Assembly: GCA_007117055.1 (NCBI GenBank)
Contig: SKHH01000187.1
Location: forward strand, 1-6,410
From: Lishizhenia sp.
GTDB lineage: Bacteria; Bacteroidota; Bacteroidia; Flavobacteriales_D; Crocinitomicaceae
DNA: 6,410 nt
Direction of reading: 5' to 3'
Shown here: piece after piece, positions 1-5,177 of the stretch
Layout: each line of letters begins with the position of its first letter
Position numbering within the stretch: the stretch's first letter is position 1
The notes under the pieces: generated by a model
Database searches by the model: none
The model's input: the letters and a program-made list of their open reading frames with translations, nothing else
Told to the model about the DNA's origin: nothing
Position numbers and translations under genes: made by a program

Positions 1-2105
1 CCGAATCCAAGTCCCATTTTCAACTCATAAGAACCCCAAAAGTTCACAATGTGCTCAGGAGCAAAACGCAAACGATTACCAGCGTGTGGGTTAGGTTGTG
101 TTCCATCTCTGTTTTCTTCTACATTTGTAAAAGCATAAGCATATCCAGCACTCAACTTAAATCCTTCAATAATTTCTCCTTGCACATCTAATTCTACCCC
201 TCTTGATGTCCCTGTTCCCACATTTTCAAAAACTCCACCACCAAAATTCTCTAAAATATTAGTTCTTGCTAAATAAAAACCAGCAAGGTTGAAAGAAATC
301 TTTTTAAGTTCATAACGAACCCCTACTTCACCTTGGTAACCAAATTCAGGATCAAAAAGTGTACCATCCGCTAAGTTTATTCTTCGTGTAGGCTTGAAGT
401 AATTATTATACGAACCATAAATGGCTAATTTTTCAACAGGCTGATACACCAACCCTCCACGGTAAGTAGGAACAAGCGCATTAAAGGTAGCTACCTCTCC
501 TTCTTCAATAAGGTTTCTGTCCGCATCTACTTGATTGGTATAGTATTCACCTGAAAAAGCATCTAAACGAACAGCTACCATCGCTTTTAATTTATCTGAA
601 AAGTTAATCCAATTTTGACCAAAAAATCCATTCACAGTTTCCATACGTGCCTGATAAGAGTGGTCGGTAAAAAACAAGTTCCCTTGATTTAACACAGGAT
701 CCACAATTGAAATCATAGCAAACTTACCAGGCCCATCAATACTTCCTCTGAACGTTTTTCTATCCAACACACTTATAGAATGTCCAACAACAAATTTATT
801 TTCTATTCCAACTAACTTGTACTTACCAGAGAGCTCTAATTGATTTTGAAAGGGCTTAGTTTGGTGGTTGAAATAAAACGGAAATGAACGTAATAAAGAA
901 TCTTGTGTTTCATTTATGGTCAACGATTCTGTAGAAAAATAATTAATATCATCTATATAATAAGAAACTTGATTACTCAATTTTAAGTTTTCAGAAATCT
1001 TACCTTCATAACGTACTTGAAAATCATAACGACGGTTATCTAAAAAATCTTGTGGGTCATTATAGCGCGTCATCGGATCCATAAGTGGCACAAGTGTACC
1101 GTCTCCTAAAACAGGAAGTCCTGTATCTGTCGTGTACGAATCATCGTTCACTTGAATAGATACTTGTACACTGTGTTCAGGATTAATGTTGTAACGCATA
1201 CTTAAATACCCATTTGTTATGGTATGTCCTAACCCTCTAAATCCATCAGATTCATCCATTCCTAAATCAACTCTGTATAATAGATTATTAGTTACTGCAC
1301 CTCCTGTACCTACTTTCACATTTCGTGTATTAAACGAACCGTAACTGGCTGAGAAATCTGCTGTAAAGTTTTCAGTAGGCTGTTTTCTTCGGACATTTAT
1401 AATCCCCCCTAAAGCTGAGTGTCCAAACAAAACAGAAGAAGGACCTTTTAACACATCGATTCCTTCAACCGCAGCTAGATTAGTACTTGGAGCACTTTGA
1501 GAAATATTATGACGTTCATCACGAACCCCATCTACCAAAAGCACAAACTGTTCCATACCTCGCACTTGAAAATGCTGAAATCCACCATAAGTATTTCTAG
1601 GACGTACACCTGTAACATTTTCCATAGCTTTTCCTAAATCATTCGCTCCTCGTTGGTCTAAGACCTCTCGGTTAACACTGTGAACAGTAATCGGCAAATC
1701 ACGTAACTTTACATCCATTTTATTAACACCAGAAGGTATTTCCGCCTTTCTAGCAAGAATATCCACCCCTTCTATAAGCTTAGCATCCTGATTTAAGACA
1801 ATCGTTAATTTGACATCCGATGTTGAAACCGAAACCGATTGTTCATAGTCTTCGTACCCCATAGCTGAAACCACCAGCGTATACTCTCCTTTAGCGATGT
1901 TTTTTAACTCAAAGAATCCATTTGCATCACAAACAACTCCATTATTTCCTGGGTTTAATAATACCTTAGCAAATGCCACAACTCCTTGCTCTGATGTAAC
2001 GTGTCCACTTACTGAATACGTTTGAGCAAAACTCATGCTCGTCATAAAACAACTCATTGAAAATATTACTAATAAACGTGATAAAACATTACTTTTTCTC
2101 ATCAT
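1..2105 (-). CDS. TonB-dependent outer-membrane receptor, siderophore-receptor type (3' end missing)
   Basis: Outer-membrane gated channel that takes up a metal chelate using TonB energy. The frame is open from the ATG at 2105 to the left edge, about 701 residues, so only the C-terminal strands are missing. Residues 1-27 are a signal peptide (hydrophobic core, cleavage likely after SMSFA before QTYSV). Residues about 28-105 form a carboxypeptidase-regulatory-like domain, usual in Bacteroidota receptors. Residues about 130-245 are the plug, with RDLPITVHSV, a NVTGV motif at 163-167, then VRGME, LLVDGVRDER, IDVLKGPSSVLFG and GGIINVRRK. The rest is beta-barrel, with the aromatic and Gly-rich alternation of the FhuA/FpvA-like group. 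I saw no frameshift and no His-rich loop. A second ATG at 2102 could be the start. A Zur-type palindrome covers its -33 box, so zinc or zinc-metallophore import is inferred; the fold alone would suggest a ferric siderophore. Confidence 0.93.
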   Translation of the reverse strand, partial: MMRKSNVLSRLLVIFSMSCFMTSMSFAQTYSVSGHVTSEQGVVAFAKVLLNPGNNGVVCDANGFFELKNIAKGEYTLVVSAMGYEDYEQSVSVSTSDVKLTIVLNQDAKLIEGVDILARKAEIPSGVNKMDVKLRDLPITVHSVNREVLDQRGANDLGKAMENVTGVRPRNTYGGFQHFQVRGMEQFVLLVDGVRDERHNISQSAPSTNLAAVEGIDVLKGPSSVLFGHSALGGIINVRRKQPTENFTADFSASYGSFNTRNVKVGTGGAVTNNLLYRVDLGMDESDGFRGLGHTITNGYLSMRYNINPEHSVQVSIQVNDDSYTTDTGLPVLGDGTLVPLMDPMTRYNDPQDFLDNRRYDFQVRYEGKISENLKLSNQVSYYIDDINYFSTESLTINETQDSLLRSFPFYFNHQTKPFQNQLELSGKYKLVGIENKFVVGHSISVLDRKTFRGSIDGPGKFAMISIVDPVLNQGNLFFTDHSYQARMETVNGFFGQNWINFSDKLKAMVAVRLDAFSGEYYTNQVDADRNLIEEGEVATFNALVPTYRGGLVYQPVEKLAIYGSYNNYFKPTRRINLADGTLFDPEFGYQGEVGVRYELKKISFNLAGFYLARTNILENFGGGVFENVGTGTSRGVELDVQGEIIEGFKLSAGYAYAFTNVEENRDGTQPNPHAGNRLRFAPEHIVNFWGSYELKMGLGF

Positions 2106-2117
2106 ATTTTTTTGGCA

Positions 2118-2147
2118 CAAATATAAAAACGATTTCAACAAATGCAA
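2118..2147 (-). promoter_or_regulatory. Bacteroidota-type promoter of the TonB-dependent receptor
   Basis: On the minus strand TTG (2147-2145) is followed after 19 bp by TATATTTG (2125-2118), a perfect match to the TAnnTTTG -7 box of the Bacteroidota housekeeping sigma factor. The -7 box ends only 12 nt before the first receptor ATG, so the mRNA leader should be about 7-10 nt. The TTG lies inside the palindrome at 2140-2160. Confidence 0.7.
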
Positions 2148-2160
2148 CATTGTTGCATTT
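2140..2160. promoter_or_regulatory. Perfect 21-bp palindrome, probable Zur/Fur-family operator (left copy)
   Basis: Two 10-bp arms (AAATGCAACA and TGTTGCATTT) are exact reverse complements around a single central base at 2150. The size and the one-base centre fit a dimeric Fur-family operator. It covers the -33 TTG of the receptor promoter, which fits repression. Its 15-bp core (2143-2157) is repeated in opposite orientation at 2942-2956, before the operon that encodes a Fur-family regulator. It also lies 80 bp upstream of the plus-strand gene at 2240, which it might influence. Assignment to Zur rather than Fur is inferred from the neighbouring genes. Confidence 0.8.
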
Positions 2161-2239
2161 ATGATTTTTAAAGTGATGCTTTTGCTTATTTAAGTTCTTT
2201 AAAAAACCTATATTTATACTTTAAAATAAGTATAAAAAG

Positions 2240-2716
2240 ATGTCTACTACACCAACGCCATTTATTAAAGAAGCACATACCTTATTACTTCAACTGGTCG
2301 AGCTACAAAAGGAAGTTCAACACTTGGTTGACCAAAACAAAGATGCATCGTATTTAAGAAATGAATTAAAAATGTGTTTGACAGACTACTATAAAGCTTT
2401 AAATCAAAAACTAAGTAATTTTAAAATTCAGCACAATGAATCCATTGAAAAAAACATCGATTTACATCTGAATAGTTGGTTAACAAAACATAGATCTTCT
2501 CATTCACAAAGCGTAGTTGAACGAAAAAAAAGAACTTTTTTAGAATCCATTACCCAAGAAATTGGACATCTGTTATATGCTAAAAGTCTTTTTAACAGAC
2601 CAAGGGACATTGCAAAATTCGCCGAAGAACTTCTACTAGAAACTGAATATCAAGAGAAAAACAACCTTAGTGGGATACATTTCTTAACAGAGGATAGCTA
2701 TTGGTACGAAGAATAA
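2240..2716 (+). CDS. Hypothetical protein, 158 residues, mostly helical
   Basis: I do not recognise the family. The product is a soluble, charged, probably all-helical protein with no signal peptide or membrane segment. Residues about 8-60 alternate Leu-rich and charged positions in a coiled-coil-like pattern (EAHTLLLQLVELQKEVQHLV), and residues about 92-140 form a second helical block. The C-terminus is acidic and aromatic (EDSYWYEE). It has one cysteine (C46) and scattered histidines, and no CxxC or HxH metal motif. The ATG follows a short A-rich stretch with a weak AAAAAG ribosome-site-like sequence, the only start context seen. Codon and base use match the neighbours, which supports a real gene. 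It sits between two units carrying matching operators, so a link to metal starvation is possible, but its own promoter shows no such site overlapping it. Confidence 0.72.
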   Translation: MSTTPTPFIKEAHTLLLQLVELQKEVQHLVDQNKDASYLRNELKMCLTDYYKALNQKLSNFKIQHNESIEKNIDLHLNSWLTKHRSSHSQSVVERKKRTFLESITQEIGHLLYAKSLFNRPRDIAKFAEELLLETEYQEKNNLSGIHFLTEDSYWYEE

Positions 2717-2828
2717 AGGGAATCATATGCAATAAAGGTTGCGATATACCTTATTTTAAATTCCGTCTTTTCAACTTATACTGTTTTTTAAAAAAGTTAA
2801 ATTTCGGAATGATATTTATATGTGAGGT

Positions 2829-2855
2829 TTTTCGTCGCACAACGCGAGACGAAAA
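2829..2855. repeat. Inverted repeat with 8-bp arms, possible hairpin
   Basis: TTTTCGTC (2829-2836) and GACGAAAA (2848-2855) are perfect reverse complements around an 11-nt GC-rich loop. Further short complementarity (CGCAC at 2836-2840 with GTGCG at 2864-2868) allows an alternative fold. No clear U-run follows the right arm, so a classical intrinsic terminator is not well supported. It could be the terminator of the 158-residue gene, a structured RNA, or a remnant of a repeat element. Confidence 0.4.
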
Positions 2856-2941
2856 TCATTTGTGTGCGCTGTCATTTTTACCAATTACATGAGGAAAAAT
2901 GTAGTTCTGTATTTAGACTTTTTTAAATTCCCAATCGCATT

Positions 2942-2956
2942 TGCAACAATGTTGCA
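2942..2956. promoter_or_regulatory. 15-bp palindrome, probable Zur/Fur-family operator (right copy)
   Basis: TGCAACAATGTTGCA has 7-bp arms around one central base. It is the exact reverse complement of the core of the palindrome at 2140-2160, so both promoters see the same sequence when read in their own direction. The arms do not extend further here, unlike the 10-bp arms of the left copy. It covers the -33 TTG (2952-2954) of the operon promoter. The operon's own fourth gene is a Fur-family regulator, so negative autoregulation is the simplest model. Confidence 0.8.
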
Positions 2957-2982
2957 TAAATAAAATTTATTACCTATTTTTG
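2952..2982 (+). promoter_or_regulatory. Bacteroidota-type promoter of the six-gene operon
   Basis: TTG (2952-2954) is followed after 20 bp by TATTTTTG (2975-2982), a match to TAnnTTTG. Transcription would begin near 2986-2989, giving a leader of about 17-20 nt before the ATG at 3006. The -33 element is embedded in the operator just as in the receptor promoter. Confidence 0.7.
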
Positions 2983-3005
2983 TCTAGTGAAATTAAGTAC
3001 TAAAT

Positions 3006-3527
3006 ATGATTCTTAGTGGTAAAGAAATAGAAAAAGAGTTAGGGCATACGATTTTCATATCACCTTTTAATGAAAAGCAACTAAATCCAAACAGTTATAA
3101 TTTATGTTTGCACAATGAGCTATTAGAATACACTACCAGTCCATTGGATATGAGAAAATCTAACCCCACAAAACGAATCATTATTCCAGAGGAAGGGTTA
3201 TTACTTGAACCAAACAAGCTTTATTTAGGAAGAACGAAGGAGTTTACGCGTACCGAAAAGTATGTGCCTATGCTTGAAGGAAGAAGTAGTATTGGTCGAT
3301 TAGGAATGTTTATTCATGTAACCGCAGGTTTTGGTGATGTAGGATTTTCAGGATATTGGACGCTTGAAATTTTTGTTATTCAACCCCTAATCATTTACCC
3401 CAATGTTGAAATTTGTCAAATTTACTACCATAGTCTCCAAGGAGAACACACCCCATACGTTTCTGGAAAATACCAAAATAATGAGGGTATTCAGCCCAGT
3501 TTACTATATAAAGATTTTGAAAAATGA
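3006..3527 (+). CDS. dcd: Dcd-family dCTP deaminase / dUTPase-like protein
   Basis: Member of the trimeric dUTPase-fold Dcd family, which deaminates dCTP to dUTP (some members go on to dUMP) to feed thymidylate synthesis in the cytoplasm. The signature EGRSSIGRLG spans residues 91-100, then HVTAGFGDVGFSG (104-116) and TLE (119-121). S94, R98 and E121 align with the catalytic S111, R115 and E138 of E. coli Dcd with identical spacing; E121 is the likely general base. A C-terminal GKYQNNEGIQPS matches the nucleotide-covering tail. At 173 residues it is a little shorter than E. coli Dcd (193). The TAGxxDxGF stretch is nearer to dUTPases and bifunctional enzymes than to TAHxIDPG of deaminase-only Dcd, so the exact activity is open. 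This family needs no catalytic zinc, unlike cytidine and dCMP deaminases, which may explain its place here. First gene of the operon; its stop overlaps yidD by 4 nt. Confidence 0.87.
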   Translation: MILSGKEIEKELGHTIFISPFNEKQLNPNSYNLCLHNELLEYTTSPLDMRKSNPTKRIIIPEEGLLLEPNKLYLGRTKEFTRTEKYVPMLEGRSSIGRLGMFIHVTAGFGDVGFSGYWTLEIFVIQPLIIYPNVEICQIYYHSLQGEHTPYVSGKYQNNEGIQPSLLYKDFEK

Positions 3528-3754
3528 TTTTAAAAAAATTAACCATATTACCTATTAAAATCTATCAGTGGTTGATTTCTCCTTTATTAGGGCAGAACTG
3601 TCGACACGAACCGACTTGTTCCCAATACACCATTGAAGCCATTCAAGAATGGGGTGCTATAAAAGGAACATGGTTAGGGGTTAAACGCCTAAGCAAATGT
3701 CACCCTTGGGGAACATTTGGCTATGACCCTGTACCAAAAAAAGAGAGAAAATGA
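3524..3754 (+). CDS. yidD: Membrane protein insertion efficiency factor YidD
   Basis: Small amphipathic protein of the inner face of the cytoplasmic membrane that assists YidC-dependent membrane protein insertion. The 76 residues cover the whole family domain: an N-terminal amphipathic helix (about 1-18), YQWLISPLLGQNCR (14-27), PTCSQY (30-35), EAI..WG..KG (38-48) and KRLSKCHPWGTFGYDPVP (54-71). The conserved cysteines C26, C32 and C59 with H28 and H60 are all present. The ATG overlaps the dcd stop and its own stop overlaps the next start (ATGA junctions, 4 nt each), so translation is probably coupled. yidD usually sits beside rpmH, rnpA and yidC near the replication origin; here it is in a putative zinc operon, which suggests an additional paralogue. 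Confidence 0.92.
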   Translation: MILKKLTILPIKIYQWLISPLLGQNCRHEPTCSQYTIEAIQEWGAIKGTWLGVKRLSKCHPWGTFGYDPVPKKERK

Positions 3755-4149
3755 AAACTAGAGAACTAGAAGAAACAACTACACTTTTACCACAATTTGA
3801 AAAAAGGAACGGATTGCTTCCCGTAGCAGTTCAAGAATCTTCAACAGGACAAATTCTTATGATTGGCTCTGTAAACCAAGAGGCTTTAGAAAATTCCTTA
3901 AAAACAAAAAAAGCAACATTTTTTAGTACTTCAAGAAATGAAATATGGGTAAAAGGAGAAACTTCTGGAAATTATTTGCAATTAGATGAAGTACTTATAG
4001 ATTGTGACCAAGATGCTATCGTTTACAAAGTAACATTAATGAATGGAGGTGTTTGCCACACGTTCAATTCAATAGGAAAGAACCGCAAAGCATGCTTCTA
4101 CAGAATCGTCGATTTACAAAAAAAAGAATTGGTCTTTTTAGAAAAATAA
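3751..4149 (+). CDS. hisI: Phosphoribosyl-AMP cyclohydrolase paralogue (HisI2-like)
   Basis: Homologue of HisI, which opens the purine ring of phosphoribosyl-AMP in histidine synthesis using zinc and magnesium. Motifs run in order: LLPVAVQESSTGQILMIGSVN (22-42), FFSTSRNEIWVKGETSGN (57-74), DCDQD (84-88), VCHT (101-104) and ACFYR (114-118). Zinc ligands C85, C102 and C115 and the magnesium Asp cluster D84/D86/D88 are retained. The interval between the last two cysteines is 13 residues instead of the usual 7 (CHTGxxSC), a 6-residue insertion rich in Lys, Arg and Asn. It stands alone: no HisE domain and no his genes nearby. Stand-alone HisI2 paralogues are known from Zur and COG0523 neighbourhoods, so a stand-by cyclohydrolase for zinc-poor growth is likely; a changed substrate is possible. 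It overlaps yidD by 4 nt and lies 6 nt before the regulator gene. Confidence 0.88.
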   Translation: MKTRELEETTTLLPQFEKRNGLLPVAVQESSTGQILMIGSVNQEALENSLKTKKATFFSTSRNEIWVKGETSGNYLQLDEVLIDCDQDAIVYKVTLMNGGVCHTFNSIGKNRKACFYRIVDLQKKELVFLEK

Positions 4150-4155
4150 TACGGT

Positions 4156-4578
4156 ATGGAAATCATCGAACTCTTAAAATCAAATTCACTTCGCGTAACT
4201 AACCACAGGTTAGCTGTATTGACGTATATTCATCAAGCGACCTCTGCACTATCGCATTCAGACTTAGAATCTAATTTTAAAGGAGAAATTGATCGCGTAA
4301 GCTTATACAGAATCATTAATGCGTTTATAGAAAAGAATCTCATAAAAAAAATCATTGATGCTGAAGGACAAAAAAACTACATCTTCAATGCAAAACACAA
4401 TCAAAAAGAAGATGTAAACATACAGCCTCACTACAAATGTAAAACCTGTAACGATATTATCGAGCTTCCTGAACTACCAGAAACATACCTTGAAAAAATA
4501 AAAGGTTTAAACATTGACCATATCAATGTCTTAGCCGAAGGTGTTTGTGATGTATGTAAAGAAGAAGATAAAAAATAA
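4156..4578 (+). CDS. zur: Fur-family transcriptional regulator, probably Zur
   Basis: Metal-responsive repressor of 140 residues, the normal Fur/Zur length. Residues 1-80 form the winged helix, with LRVTNHRLAVLTYI (12-25), LSHSDLE (32-38) and the recognition-helix stretch RVSLYRIINAFIEKNLI (47-63). Residues 81-140 form the dimerisation domain with the two CxxC pairs of the structural zinc site, C95/C98 and C131/C134. Candidate sensing ligands are H81, H92 and H122; the HHDH-type cluster of classical Fur is absent. Metal specificity cannot be read reliably from the protein. The Zur call rests on the COG0523 and HisI neighbours and on the palindromes TGCAACAATGTTGCA before its own operon and before the receptor gene. 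The ATG lies 6 nt after the hisI stop. Confidence 0.85.
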   Translation: MEIIELLKSNSLRVTNHRLAVLTYIHQATSALSHSDLESNFKGEIDRVSLYRIINAFIEKNLIKKIIDAEGQKNYIFNAKHNQKEDVNIQPHYKCKTCNDIIELPELPETYLEKIKGLNIDHINVLAEGVCDVCKEEDKK

Positions 4579-4592
4579 AAATTATAAACTAA

Positions 4593-5177
4593 ATGAAAAC
4601 TACCCTACTCTTATTCACTTCCCTATTAGCTGGTTTTGGGTTATGTTATATTATTTACCCGAAGACGCCTTCGCTTAACATTGCTATTGACGACATAGAA
4701 GAAACTACTTTTGACGAAAGAAGAAAAGAACTTAAAGAAGCTTGGGAGGCTTCTAAACGCTTTTCATTCAAAATACTCGAACAAATGCCTGAAGAAGGGT
4801 TTAGTTACAAATACACACCAGAAGCAATGACATTTGCAGAACAGTGGAGACACTGCTGTATTTATACTTGTAATATGTTAGCTGGTCGCTTTAACTTAGA
4901 CAACAGTCCATATCCTGATAAGTCGCAGTATCCACCAGTGGTATTGAATAAAATTGAAGTGAAAGCAGAACTCACTAAAATGTACGACTATGTTTTTAAC
5001 CTAATCGAAACCTTGCCAGCTGAAAAGCTTTTAGAGACTGTCAGTTTAGGAGGAGAAGAAATGCCTGGTTGGCGTTTTATTTACGCAATGGAAAACCATA
5101 TCATACACCACAGAGGGTCGTGTGTAGTTTATTTACGATTGAATGATATCGTACCAATTGGATATTTCGGATGGTGA
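4593..5177 (+). CDS. DinB-fold protein with N-terminal membrane anchor
   Basis: Four-helix-bundle protein of the DinB/YfiT-like superfamily, whose members bind a divalent metal through three histidines and often act as thiol-dependent transferases. Here the triad is H87 (in FAEQWRHCC) plus H169 and H173 of the C-terminal NHIIHHRG, followed by YLR and a typical C-terminal VPIGYFGW. Residues 4-22 are strongly hydrophobic (LLLFTSLLAGFGLCYII), so the domain is either anchored in the inner membrane facing the periplasm or exported. C18 lacks a small residue before it, so a lipoprotein is unlikely. Three cysteines (C88, C89, C93) flank the first histidine, unusual for a metal enzyme of this fold. 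The gene starts 14 nt after zur, without a visible Shine-Dalgarno sequence, and overlaps the COG0523 gene. Substrate unknown. Confidence 0.82.
   Translation: MKTTLLLFTSLLAGFGLCYIIYPKTPSLNIAIDDIEETTFDERRKELKEAWEASKRFSFKILEQMPEEGFSYKYTPEAMTFAEQWRHCCIYTCNMLAGRFNLDNSPYPDKSQYPPVVLNKIEVKAELTKMYDYVFNLIETLPAEKLLETVSLGGEEMPGWRFIYAMENHIIHHRGSCVVYLRLNDIVPIGYFGW

Larger units (their letters stand above)
2717..3005. other. Intergenic region without a convincing gene
   Basis: This 289-bp gap separates the 158-residue gene from the operon. An open frame of about 63 codons begins at a TTG inside the preceding gene (2701). It lacks a ribosome site, has an odd composition rich in Cys, Phe and Arg, and resembles no family, so I treat it as non-coding. 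The gap holds an AT-only palindrome (TTTTTTAAAAAA, about 2785-2796), an inverted repeat at 2829-2855 in a locally GC-richer patch, and at its right end the palindromic operator and promoter of the operon. Confidence 0.6.

Noticed and set aside
2728..2743. TGCAATAAAGGTTGCG, a degenerate look-alike of the palindromic operator
   Set aside because: The spacing between the arms is one base too long, the inner bases do not match, and no promoter lies at the expected distance.
2701..2892. Open frame of about 63 codons on the plus strand starting at TTG
   Set aside because: It starts within the previous gene, has no ribosome site, and has an unusual composition with no recognisable motif; it spans the inverted repeat at 2829-2855 and looks like chance.
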